Below are positions 1 through 6,584 of a stretch of DNA of 12,253 nucleotides, piece after piece. The DNA is taken from NCBI GenBank assembly GCA_003242195.1, contig QGUQ01000022.1:1-12253 (forward strand). The letters are read 5' to 3'. The DNA is from Bacillota bacterium. Its GTDB lineage: Bacteria; Bacillota; Sulfobacillia; Thermaerobacterales; Thermaerobacteraceae. The position numbers and the translations under genes are program-made. The notes under the pieces are model-generated. The model was not told where the DNA came from. It did not search any database and saw only the letters and a program-made list of their open reading frames with translations. Each line of letters starts with the position of its first letter. Position 1 is the first letter of the stretch.

Positions 1-183
1 CTGGTGCTGGCGGCGGTGATGACGCCGACCACCGACATCATCACCCAGTTCATCTTCGCGGTTCCTCTGGCCGCGCTGTACGAGCTGGGTTACGCCCTGT
101 GCGTGTTGATCCACCGCCGGCGCCGCAGCGCCGCGGGACGGGGGAGGGGAACGGATGAAGCAGGACGCGGTCCGAACCGGTAG
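1..183 (+). CDS. tatC: Sec-independent protein translocase TatC, C-terminal end (partial)
   Basis: Frame 1 is open from the window edge to a TAG at 181-183, giving the last 60 residues of a protein whose start lies outside. Near its beginning it reads MTPTTDIITQF, then IFAVPLAALYELG. This matches the conserved TatC ending, in which a T-P-x-x-D-x-x-(S/T)-Q loop leads into the sixth membrane helix and a P-L-x-x-L-Y-E-L/I motif. After the helix comes an Arg-rich tail (HRRRRRSAAGRGRG), as expected for a cytoplasmic C terminus. TatC is the multi-spanning membrane receptor of the twin-arginine pathway and binds the RR signal peptides of folded substrates. The last 29 bases overlap the next gene, whose start and ribosome binding site lie inside tatC, so the two are probably co-transcribed. 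No tatA is visible here. Confidence 0.85.
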   Translation: MVLAAVMTPTTDIITQFIFAVPLAALYELGYALCVLIHRRRRSAAGRGRGTDEAGRGPNR

Positions 184-1018
184 GCGGCCGCCGACGCTCC
201 TGGTGCTCACGGCGCACCCCGACGACGAGTCCTTCAGCCCGGGCGCCACCCTCGCCCGTTATGCCGAGGAAGGGGTTCGGGTGGTGATCGTGTGCGCCAC
301 CCGGGGACAGGCCGGCAAGGCCGGCAATCCGCCTTTGTGCAGCCGGGAAGAACTGCCGGCCGTGCGCGAGGCCGAGCTACGGGAAGCCGCACGGCGGCTG
401 GGTGTCGAGGAAGTGCATGTCCTGGACTACCGCGACGGCGAGCTGGACCGCGCGCCCTTCGAGGGCCTGGTGGCGGATCTGGCGGGGTGGGTGGAACGGG
501 TGCGACCCGAGGTCGTCATTACCTTCCCGCCGGGCGGCATCTCCGGCCACCGGGACCACCAGGTGCTCTCCCGCGCGGCGGAGCGGGCGTTCCTGGATGT
601 CTACGGCCCCGAGCCGGCCAAAGCCCGATTCTATTACTTCACCCTGCCGCGGGCGGTGTTCGAGGGCGAGCTCGGCTTTTCCCCCCCGCACCCGCTGGAC
701 TGCGCGGTGACCACCGTGGTCGACGGGCGGCGGTATGTGGATCGCAAGCAGGCGGCCCTGGAGGCGCACCGCACCCAGCACCTGTCGGTGGAGCGGGTCT
801 TCCGCGGATTTCCGCCCGAGGTGCGCCAGCGCATCGGCTGGGAATTCTACTACCGTGTGTACCCGGCCTTGCCCGGTGGGTTGCCTCCGCACCCCGCGGC
901 CCGCAGCGCGGCCGCCGAGGTGCCGCCGTCGCTGCGGGAGGCGGTGGCGGCCGCCGTCGAGTGGGGCCTGTTCCCTGCCGGGGAGGGCGCTGCTTCCCGG
1001 GCCGCGGGAGCCCGTTGA
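155..1018 (+). CDS. PIG-L / LmbE family zinc-dependent deacetylase
   Basis: The protein has 287 residues. The N terminus carries the family signature AHPDDE at residues 20-25, followed by GATLARYAEEGV and a C-A-T-R-G-Q-A-G stretch. GHRDH lies at 131-135. In PIG-L/MshB enzymes the first motif supplies the catalytic Asp (here D23) and two zinc ligands (H21, D24), and the HxxDH His supplies the third (H135). The family removes the N-acetyl group from GlcNAc-type glycoconjugates. Members include MshB (mycothiol), BshB (bacillithiol) and lincomycin LmbE, and the exact substrate here cannot be read from sequence. Bacillithiol synthesis is one option in a Firmicute, but no other bsh gene is nearby. 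Residues after about 240 form an Ala/Pro-rich extension beyond the usual fold. The start is the ATG at 155, preceded by GGGGAGGGGA within tatC. Cytoplasmic, with no signal peptide. Confidence 0.85.
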   Translation: MKQDAVRTGRRPPTLLVLTAHPDDESFSPGATLARYAEEGVRVVIVCATRGQAGKAGNPPLCSREELPAVREAELREAARRLGVEEVHVLDYRDGELDRAPFEGLVADLAGWVERVRPEVVITFPPGGISGHRDHQVLSRAAERAFLDVYGPEPAKARFYYFTLPRAVFEGELGFSPPHPLDCAVTTVVDGRRYVDRKQAALEAHRTQHLSVERVFRGFPPEVRQRIGWEFYYRVYPALPGGLPPHPAARSAAAEVPPSLREAVAAAVEWGLFPAGEGAASRAAGAR

Positions 1019-1070
1019 CGACCGGCGAACCCGGACCGGCCGAGTCCGGTCCGAGAGAGGAGGGGAGCCG

Positions 1071-1346
1071 GTGAACGCCCAGGAACTGCTGGACAAGTAC
1101 TACGAGCTGTCGATGGAAGGGGTCCACCTGCGCGGCTTTCTCGACCGCCTGGACGCCGGCGAGTTCGGCCGCGTGGAACCCGAGACCGTGGTCGAGTTCC
1201 TGCGGGAGCTGGAGGCCGTCATCCTCACCAATATCGAGGTCAAGGCGCAGGAGGCACCCCACTACGCCCAGCGCAGGGAAGAAGTCATCGAAGAGACCCG
1301 GCGCGAATTCGACGAGCTAGTGGCCCGCTACCTGCGCAAGGGCTAG
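1071..1346 (+). CDS. Small acidic helical protein of unknown function
   Basis: This 91-residue product starts at GTG 1071, chosen because GAGAGAGGAGGGGA ends a few bases upstream and the composition turns protein-like exactly there. A longer reading of the same frame from 735 would run through the deacetylase gene out of frame. The protein is rich in Glu, Asp, Leu and Arg and contains no Cys. It looks entirely alpha-helical: an N-terminal segment near LLDKYYELSMEGVHLRGFLD, a turn with DAGEFGRVEP, then two helices (ETVVEFLRELEAVILTNIEV and EEVIEETRREFDELVARYLR). No signal peptide, membrane span or catalytic motif is visible, and I do not recognise the family. It follows the deacetylase by 52 bases on the same strand and may share its transcript. 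A small protein-protein interaction role is possible but not shown. Confidence 0.75.
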   Translation: MNAQELLDKYYELSMEGVHLRGFLDRLDAGEFGRVEPETVVEFLRELEAVILTNIEVKAQEAPHYAQRREEVIEETRREFDELVARYLRKG

Positions 1347-1384
1347 AGGCATCCGCTTCCCGCGGGCGCGGGGCCCCGGTGGGC

Positions 1385-2104
1385 CTACGGTTTCGATGGC
1401 AGTTCGCCGGTGGCGCCGGTGTCCCCGGGGCCCAGGGGCGGTAGCCACACGACATCGCCTTCCCGAGCCAGCGCCTCCGCCGTCAGTTCCTCCTCGGTGG
1501 TGGCCCGTTCGTACTGGGCACGCGTCATGGTGACGATGGCGACGGGTTGTTCCGCCCTGCGCGAGGTGGGGTGGGTGGCCTGGATGACGACCACCTGCCA
1601 TTCCCCGTGGGCCGGTCGCTCGTAGACCGCTCGCATGATGCGGCGGCTGTCCTCGAGGATGGACCGCTTGAGACCATTCCGGTCCGTGGCCCGGTTGGCG
1701 CGGAGCGTGACCACCAGCCTCGTGTTCAGCGCCTGCGCCTCTCGGGCGCTGTTTACCGCCTGCCCGGGCCGCTGCACGTAGACCTTCTTCCCCACACTGC
1801 GGTTGGAAGGCGTGACCGCCCGCTGCAGCTCGACGTCGAGGGGGGGACTGGCGTTCCACCGGGGTTTGGTGAAAGCGGTGGATCGCCCGGCGGGCAAGGG
1901 CTCCCAGCCGACCCAGATGGCCGTGGAGAGCATCAGGAGGGAGACGGTGGCCGCGGCCCAGCCCGCCGCCCGCGACCTGAGGCGAAACAGGTCGTTGCGT
2001 CCCGTGACGATGGCCGCCACCCCGGCGATGAAGCCGGCCAGCGCCACAAGACCCAGCAAGCCGAGTAGCGCGTAGGGAAGCGGTTGCAAGAGGAAACGAA
2101 TCAT
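1385..2104 (-). CDS. Two-helix membrane protein of unknown function
   Basis: This minus-strand gene encodes 239 residues from ATG 2104-2102, with AGAGAGGGC seven bases upstream. Two hydrophobic segments are clear: about residues 10-35 (LPYALLGLLGLVALAGFIAG and onwards) and about 47-67 (AGWAAATVSLLMLSTAIWVG). A short basic linker (GRNDLFRLRSR) joins them. The remaining roughly 170 residues are soluble and carry many Arg, Thr and Val, e.g. LNTRLVVTLRANRATD, GEWQVVVIQATHPTSRR and PVAIVTMTRAQYERATTEEE, which suggests an alpha/beta domain. A proline-rich tail (LPPLGPGDTG) ends the protein. By the basic linker, both termini should lie outside the cytoplasm, making the large domain extracytoplasmic. 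This topology is inference. I do not recognise the family. The gene follows the M20 peptidase by 101 bases on the same strand and could be its downstream partner. Confidence 0.75.
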   Translation of the reverse strand: MIRFLLQPLPYALLGLLGLVALAGFIAGVAAIVTGRNDLFRLRSRAAGWAAATVSLLMLSTAIWVGWEPLPAGRSTAFTKPRWNASPPLDVELQRAVTPSNRSVGKKVYVQRPGQAVNSAREAQALNTRLVVTLRANRATDRNGLKRSILEDSRRIMRAVYERPAHGEWQVVVIQATHPTSRRAEQPVAIVTMTRAQYERATTEEELTAEALAREGDVVWLPPLGPGDTGATGELPSKP

Positions 2105-2205
2105 TCCCGCGCCCTCTCTGGCGCACCGTGGCGGCGCGCGTTTCTGACTCGGGGCCTTCCGGGGACGGGCCGCCGGCCGTCCGCGGGGGCAGGACCCCTT
2201 GCCGC

Positions 2206-3435
2206 CTAGTTTCTCCCGCAGGGGGGCGGCAATGCCTCCTCCGCCCAGCGGACGCAGGCCAGCAGGGCCAGGAGGGCGAGTCGCAGGCCCCGGTCCAGGC
2301 CGGAGCGGTCGATGTATTCGTCCAGGGTATGGGCGCCATCCCCCTGGCGGATGCCGAAGGTGACGGCGGGGATGCCTCGGCTGAGGGGCAGGTTGGCGTC
2401 GGTGCTGGCGGCCAGATCGTGTACGGGCACGCCACACGCTCCCATGGCCGCCCGCAGGAGGCAGACCAGGTCGTGGTCGGGAGGAAGGCAGCCCTGGGGC
2501 CGGTCGCCGATGACCTCGAGGGTGACCTCCAGGCCCTCTTCCCGCGCTGCGGCACGCAGCTCCCGGCGGACCGCCTGCTCCAGCTCGCGGAGGGCGGCGC
2601 CGTCTTCCGAGCGCAGGTCGATCTCCAGCTCGCAGCGGGCGGCGACGGTGTTGACGGTGGTCCCGCCCTGGATGCGGCCCACGTTCCACGTGGTGCGCGG
2701 TCGGGCGGGCATGCGCAGGCCGCACAGCCGCGTGACGGCTCGCCCGGCGCCGTGGATGGCGCTGGGGCGGCCGAAGTCCTTCCAGCTGTGCCCGCCTGGT
2801 CCGGAGAAGACCGCGCGCAGGCGCCGGCTCCCGATTCCCCGGTAGCTGATCATGCCCAGGCCGCCATCCACCACCAGCACCGCCGCCGGCGGTCGCGGCA
2901 GGGTGTCGAGGAAGTGGCGCATGCCGCGGAGATTGCCCAGGCCCTCCTCGCCGGTGTTGAAGAGCCAGATGACAGGCAGGCGGGGGGAGAAGCCGGTGGC
3001 GGCCAGGGCCTCGGCCAGCATCAGGAGGCAGGCGACGGAACTGGCGTTATCGCCGATGCCCGGCGCGTAGAGGCGGTTGCCGAGCCGGCGGACGCGGATC
3101 GGGGTGCCGGCCGGGAAGACGGTGTCCAGATGGGCGGAGATGACCACGGGGGCCAGGGCCGGTGCCGCCTCGGCCGGCCAGCGGGCCACGACGTTGCTGG
3201 CCCCGTCGATGTCGACGGAAGTCAACCCCACCTCCCGCAGGCGGCTGGCCACGTACCGGGCCCGCTCCGCCTCCCCGAAGGGAGGTGCCGGGATCTCGGT
3301 GACCCGGATGATCTCGTCCACATAGCGGTTCAGGCGGCGCTCCAGGTGACGCCACGCGCTCCGGAAAGCCCGGTCGCCCATCACCCGGTGGACGAGGTGG
3401 GCGACCCGATCACCGGTGGCGGACACTTCCGTCAA
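2206..3435 (-). CDS. M20-family zinc metallopeptidase (tripeptidase/acetylornithine deacetylase-like)
   Basis: The protein has 409 residues and the M20 di-zinc metallopeptidase layout. AHLDTVF carries H102 and D104, GIGDNASS carries the bridging D129, NTGEEG carries catalytic E163 and zinc ligand E164, VVDGG carries D190, and AHTLDEYID carries H369. The lid/dimerisation domain includes SGPGGHSWKDFG, with the conserved H216. M20 enzymes hydrolyse short peptides or N-acyl amino acids in the cytoplasm. The set of motifs resembles PepT and PepT-like dipeptidases more than DapE, but substrate is not determinable here. The first codon is TTG (3435-3433), sharing bases with the upstream Nudix stop (TTGA), with GGGGAG three bases away. 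A GTG three codons later (3426-3424) is an alternative with a longer spacer. The overlap implies translational coupling to the Nudix gene. Confidence 0.9.
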   Translation of the reverse strand: MTEVSATGDRVAHLVHRVMGDRAFRSAWRHLERRLNRYVDEIIRVTEIPAPPFGEAERARYVASRLREVGLTSVDIDGASNVVARWPAEAAPALAPVVISAHLDTVFPAGTPIRVRRLGNRLYAPGIGDNASSVACLLMLAEALAATGFSPRLPVIWLFNTGEEGLGNLRGMRHFLDTLPRPPAAVLVVDGGLGMISYRGIGSRRLRAVFSGPGGHSWKDFGRPSAIHGAGRAVTRLCGLRMPARPRTTWNVGRIQGGTTVNTVAARCELEIDLRSEDGAALRELEQAVRRELRAAAREEGLEVTLEVIGDRPQGCLPPDHDLVCLLRAAMGACGVPVHDLAASTDANLPLSRGIPAVTFGIRQGDGAHTLDEYIDRSGLDRGLRLALLALLACVRWAEEALPPPCGRN

Positions 3436-4010
3436 TCACTCCCCGTGGGGAATCCCAGCTTCGCCAGCGCCGCGTCCGTGAGGGAGACCCGGTACCGGAA
3501 CAGGCCCCGGCCTGTGGCCAGCATGCGCTGGCGGATGGGACCGGTCAACTCCTCCACGGTGACGAACCGGGCCTCGGCGATCTCCTCTCGATCCCGCGGG
3601 TTCAGCTCGGTCTGGTCGGTGTGGGCGGAGAAGACATGGGTGGTCCAGTCCTCGACCTCCCGGCCGCAGGTGAAACGGGCGTGGATGCGAAGCAGGTAGC
3701 GGTCGGGGACGATCTCAAGGCCCGTTTCCTCCAGGGCCTCCCGCTTCATCCCCTCGATCAGGGGTTCGCCGGGGCGCACGCCGCCGCTGGGGGCGCGGTA
3801 GATGCCGGGCGGGAAGAAGGGCTTGCGGATGGCGGCCACGCGACCGTGACGGTCGAAGATGAAAAAGGTCACGTCATGGTGGCGCCCGCGGCGGGTGCTG
3901 TGGCGCACGAGTTCTAGCTCATCGGGGCCAATCTCCTGTTCCAAGTGGAGAAGCCGCGGCCGGCCGAGGAGTCTCTCCACAGCAGCCAATTGCTCCGGCG
4001 TGAAGTCCAC
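3432..4010 (-). CDS. Nudix hydrolase
   Basis: The protein has 192 residues. The complete Nudix box spans residues 76-98: G76, E82, then R90-E91 and E94-E95 with G97 (read as GGVRPGE, then REALEETGL), fitting GX5EX7REUXEEXGU. The box forms the metal-binding loop-helix that cleaves nucleoside diphosphates linked to another moiety. About 45 residues precede the core beta-sheet (DVTFFIFDRHGRVAAIRKPF). This is a modest N-terminal extension that may define substrate choice. The 3' half keeps the usual EWTTHVF-like strand (here EDWTTHVFSA) and EEIAEARFVTVEEL. The start is GTG (4010-4008). Its ribosome binding site is weak, being only a G-run upstream. The TGA stop overlaps the M20 peptidase start by four bases. 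The substrate (ADP-ribose, dinucleoside polyphosphate or oxidised nucleotide) is unknown. Confidence 0.9.
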   Translation of the reverse strand: MDFTPEQLAAVERLLGRPRLLHLEQEIGPDELELVRHSTRRGRHHDVTFFIFDRHGRVAAIRKPFFPPGIYRAPSGGVRPGEPLIEGMKREALEETGLEIVPDRYLLRIHARFTCGREVEDWTTHVFSAHTDQTELNPRDREEIAEARFVTVEELTGPIRQRMLATGRGLFRYRVSLTDAALAKLGFPTGSD

Positions 4011-4036
4011 AGCCCGGCCCCCCCGAACGGTACCGG

Positions 4037-4052
4037 TGAAACCAGTATAGCA
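4037..4052 (-). promoter_or_regulatory. Candidate extended -10 promoter for the Nudix-M20 cluster
   Basis: Read on the minus strand, 4052-4044 is TGCTATACT, a TG-N extended -10 with hexamer TATACT (one mismatch to TATAAT). No good -35 is found at 16-18 bases, which is tolerated by extended -10 promoters. The predicted start near 4037 would give a leader of about 27 bases before the GTG at 4010. In a region this G+C-rich such an A+T hexamer is conspicuous. On the plus strand the same bases give only a weak TATAGC. Confidence 0.4.
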
Positions 4053-4105
4053 GAGGCAGGAACCGGCTGGCGCGCGTGGTAAACGCCATACTCATGAGGA
4101 TGGCG

Positions 4106-4858
4106 ATGGGAACGCACCCCAGCCCGCGATCACCTGTTGCCGCCTCCACGGCTGGCCGCGAGGCGTTCGTCCGGGGACTGGTCCAGGGGATGCCCATCGT
4201 GGCGGGATACCTGCCCATCGGCTTCGCCTACGGGGTCATCGCCGCCCAGGGGGGCCTCTCTCCCCTGGAAGCGCTGGCCATGTCCCTGATCGTCTTCGCG
4301 GGTTCCGCCCAGTTCGCCGCCGTGGGACTGCTGGCTGGCGCTGCCAGCGCGGCAACCGTGGTGGCCACGACCTTCCTCATCAACCTGCGTCACGCCCTGT
4401 TCGGGGCAGCCCTGGCACCCCGCCTCGGGGAGCACCGGCTCGGGCGTCTGGCGCTGGCGGCCTTCGGCCTGACGGACGAGGTGTTTGCGGTCGCCCAGGC
4501 GACGCTGGGCTCCGCTGGCCGGCCCCTTCCTTATCTGTACGGTCTGGAGGTGGCTGCCTACAGTAGCTGGTGCGTGGCTTCGTGGCTGGGCGCCAGCCTG
4601 GGAGAGGCCCTCCGCGGGGTGGAGGGATGGGGCCTGGACTACGCCTTGCCAGCCATGTTCCTGGCCTTGATCGCGTTGCAGCTGGGCGAGCGCCGCGGCC
4701 GCGGCTTGCTGGTGGCCGTGGTCGCCGCCGCCACCTCCCTCGGGCTCGGCCACGTGGGCTGGACTCGCTTCCAGGTGCTGGGGGCGGCCCTGATGGGAAG
4801 CGCGGTGGGGGTGCTGGCGGAGTGGTACGGCTCGAGATCCTCTTCATCTTCCTCCTGA
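4106..4858 (+). CDS. azlC: Branched-chain amino acid exporter large subunit AzlC
   Basis: This AzlC-family integral membrane protein has about 250 residues. Family hallmarks are GMPIVAGYLPIGFAYGV near the N terminus, LEALAMSLIVFAGSAQFAAVGLL, TTFLINLRHALFGAALAP, FGLTDEVFAV, and the late helices LPAMFLALIALQL and LLVAVVAAATSLGLG. With AzlD it exports branched-chain amino acids or their analogues across the cytoplasmic membrane (known from Bacillus AzlCD and E. coli YgaZH). The frame is open from GTG 4076, and in-frame ATGs lie at 4094, 4100 and 4106. I chose 4106 because GAGG lies six bases upstream, whereas 4076 and 4094 lack a well-placed site. The C terminus ends in Arg plus six Ser; those codons are where azlD begins in another frame. 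The two genes overlap by 37 bases. Confidence 0.88.
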   Translation: MGTHPSPRSPVAASTAGREAFVRGLVQGMPIVAGYLPIGFAYGVIAAQGGLSPLEALAMSLIVFAGSAQFAAVGLLAGAASAATVVATTFLINLRHALFGAALAPRLGEHRLGRLALAAFGLTDEVFAVAQATLGSAGRPLPYLYGLEVAAYSSWCVASWLGASLGEALRGVEGWGLDYALPAMFLALIALQLGERRGRGLLVAVVAAATSLGLGHVGWTRFQVLGAALMGSAVGVLAEWYGSRSSSSSS

Positions 4859-5145
4859 TGGGGCTGGTGACGTATCTCCCGCGCTGCCTACCTCTTCTGG
4901 GTCTTAGCCGGGCACGGCTTCCCCGCCCGGTGGAGACCGGTCTTCGCTACGTGGGAATCGCCGTGATGGCGGCGCTGGTGGCGCCGGATCTGGCCGCCGG
5001 GTGGGGCCAGGCACCGTGGGGGCTGGGCCCGCGGCTGGCCGCGGCGGTGCCCACGGCGGCCGTGGCCCTGGCCTCGCGCAACATGGCCCTGACCGTGGTG
5101 GTGGGCATCGCGGCCTACGCGCTGCTGCTGAAGGTGGCCGGCTGA
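4822..5145 (+). CDS. azlD: Branched-chain amino acid exporter small subunit AzlD
   Basis: This 107-residue hydrophobic protein starts at GTG 4822, inside the end of azlC, with GGCGGA just upstream. It is the first usable start codon before the first membrane helix. The AzlD pattern is clear: an N-terminal helix (EILFIFLLMGLVTYLPRCLP, with the conserved T-Y-x-x-R-x-x-P), then PVETGLRYVGIAVMAALVAPDL and two further helices ending in VVVGIAAYALLLKVAG. The R-x-x-P motif and the (Y)VGxAVMAAL stretch are typical of the AzlD/YgaH family. It forms a complex with AzlC in the membrane. A longer reading of this frame from 4570 is out-of-frame azlC sequence, not an N-terminal extension. The stop codon at 5143-5145 runs straight into a large inverted repeat. 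Confidence 0.87.
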   Translation: MVRLEILFIFLLMGLVTYLPRCLPLLGLSRARLPRPVETGLRYVGIAVMAALVAPDLAAGWGQAPWGLGPRLAAAVPTAAVALASRNMALTVVVGIAAYALLLKVAG

Positions 5146-5242
5146 AGGGCCCGCGTGCTGGCGGGCGGCGGTCGAGGTGGGTGGCCCGCACCGGTGACGC
5201 CGGGGCGGTGACCGCGGTGCCGCTGCCAGTACGCGGGCCCTT
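5145..5242. repeat. 18-bp inverted repeat with 62-base loop after azlD
   Basis: Left arm 5145-5162 and right arm 5225-5242 are complementary over 18 bases. The one mismatch (G5157 against T5230) becomes a G-U pair in plus-strand RNA. The left arm begins at the last base of the azlD stop codon, and the right arm is followed by only one more T. The loop (5163-5224) holds further short complementarities and a directly repeated CGGTGAC. It may end the azlCD transcript as a structured 3' element, or be a structured RNA. The loop is too long and the T-tract too short for a standard intrinsic terminator. Confidence 0.6.
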
Positions 5243-5471
5243 TGCGCTCGCGGCCCGGATGGTGGCCCGGCATGCCTACGCCCGTCCCTCCGGCTTGCGC
5301 CCGGTGGACGCACAACGTATGCTGGCGGTGGCGGGACCGCTGCCCTCCGGCGGTCGCCCGATCATGGCTGGCCGCCGCCCGGCGAGAAGGGGCGGTGAAT
5401 CGGTCGGTCGCCGGATCGACGGTCCCGGCCTGCGGTCGTAACATGACCCCGACATGTACGAGGCGGAACGC
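5146..5471. other. 326-base region between azlD and the sensor kinase
   Basis: Besides the inverted repeat at its left end, this stretch holds a promoter candidate for the kinase at its right end. It also holds an open plus-strand frame from GTG 5181 to TAA 5441 (86 codons) with G/C at most third positions. That frame has a poorly spaced ribosome binding site, starts inside the inverted-repeat loop and matches nothing I know, so I do not call it a gene. No tRNA or mobile element is seen. Confidence 0.5.
5416..5444 (+). promoter_or_regulatory. Candidate sigma-A-type promoter for the two-component operon
   Basis: TCGACG (5416-5421) and TAACAT (5439-5444) are separated by exactly 17 bases. Each hexamer matches four of six consensus positions. 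Predicted transcription starts near 5451, about 20 bases before ATG 5472. This supports 5472 rather than 5454 as the kinase start, because a transcript starting at 5451 would leave almost no leader before 5454. Confidence 0.4.
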
Positions 5472-6584
5472 ATGCGCTGGATCTATGCGCTGCACAACCG
5501 GCTCAACATCTTTCAAAAAGTACTGATTGCCAACGCCGTCCTACTGGTGCTGACGGGCATCGGCGCGGCGGCCCTGGCGGTGCACGTCCGGGACCTGCCC
5601 CTCGTCCAGTACCTGTTGCAGGATCAGGCGCTGATGGTGGTCATTGCCGTCTTCCTGGCGGCGGGGCTGGCGGTCAGCCTGGCCATCAACTGGGTCATCC
5701 TGCGGGTGGCCTTCCTGCCGTTGTTCCGCCTGCGGGACGTAATGGAAGAGGTTCGGGCCGGGCAGTTCCACGCTCGGGCTCCCGCCATCGCGGGGGATCC
5801 CGACGTGGCCGAGCTGCGGGCCATCTTCAACGAGATGCTGGATCGCCTGGATGACTACCGCCGCGCCACCGCCTCCCAGGTGCTGCGGGCTCTGGAGGAG
5901 GAGCGCAAGCGGATCGCCCGAGAGCTCCACGACCACACCAGCCAGGTCCTCACGACGCTGCTGATCCATCTGGACATCCTGGGGGAGCGGTTGCGCCACG
6001 AGGGAGACGAGGTCACGGGCAAGCTGGCCTTCATCCGCAAGCTGACCAGCGACACCCTGGAAGAGATCCGCCGTCTGACCTTCGATCTGCGCCCGACGAT
6101 CCTCGACGACCTGGGGCTCGTGCCCGCCGTGCGCTGGTACGTGCAGAACGTCTTGCAGCCGGCGGGCATCGCCGTCGAGCTCCACGCCCAGGGGTTCGAA
6201 GGCCGGCTCCCCGACGAGGTGGAGACGGCGCTCTTCCGCATCGTGCAGGAAGCGCTCACCAATATCCTGAAACACTCCCGTGCGACCCGCGCCCAGGTCC
6301 TGTTGCGGCGGGAGCCGGGCGGGGTGTCGGCCGAGGTGCGTGACGACGGGATCGGATTCGACCCGCGGACCGTGACGCCTGGCGTCGGACCCGACCCGGG
6401 GCGCGGTCTCGGCCTGTTCGGCATGCGGGAGCGCGCGGCGCTGGTGGGCGGCCGGATCGACATCCACTCCCGCCCCGGTCAAGGCACGCGCCTGCGCGTG
6501 TGGATCCCCATCGACCAGGAGGCCGACGGTGCCGGGCGACCGGCGGAAGCCGCGGCGGAAGGAGCTTGGAGGAGCCATGCCTGA
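5472..6584 (+). CDS. NarL-family sensor histidine kinase with a very short extracytoplasmic loop
   Basis: From ATG 5472 the product has 370 residues; GAGGCGG lies eight bases upstream. An in-frame ATG at 5454 would add six residues but has no ribosome binding site. Order of parts: membrane helix about 17-39, a loop of about 15 residues, helix about 52-78, and a HAMP-like linker (FRLRDVMEEVRAGQF). A HisKA_3 dimerisation helix follows with ERKRIARELHDHTSQ, in which H153 is the phospho-acceptor. The HATPase domain has an N box (QEALTNILKHS), DDGIGFD at 291-297 and GRGLGLFGM at 310-318. All catalytic motifs are intact. The architecture is that of LiaS/VraS-like intramembrane-sensing kinases, and no ligand-binding domain is present. 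The gene overlaps its response regulator by eight bases. The signal is unknown. Confidence 0.92.
   Translation: MRWIYALHNRLNIFQKVLIANAVLLVLTGIGAAALAVHVRDLPLVQYLLQDQALMVVIAVFLAAGLAVSLAINWVILRVAFLPLFRLRDVMEEVRAGQFHARAPAIAGDPDVAELRAIFNEMLDRLDDYRRATASQVLRALEEERKRIARELHDHTSQVLTTLLIHLDILGERLRHEGDEVTGKLAFIRKLTSDTLEEIRRLTFDLRPTILDDLGLVPAVRWYVQNVLQPAGIAVELHAQGFEGRLPDEVETALFRIVQEALTNILKHSRATRAQVLLRREPGGVSAEVRDDGIGFDPRTVTPGVGPDPGRGLGLFGMRERAALVGGRIDIHSRPGQGTRLRVWIPIDQEADGAGRPAEAAAEGAWRSHA

Noticed and set aside
1347..1384. Possible terminator between the converging genes at 1346 and 1385
   Set aside because: CCCGC-GGGC-GCGGG gives only a 5-bp stem and neither strand has a T-tract.
2128..3699. 523-codon open frame on the plus strand
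   Set aside because: It lies opposite the M20 peptidase and Nudix genes, both of which have intact catalytic motifs. The translation is low-complexity Gly/Ala/Asp/Gln-rich with no family motif, an antisense effect of high G+C.
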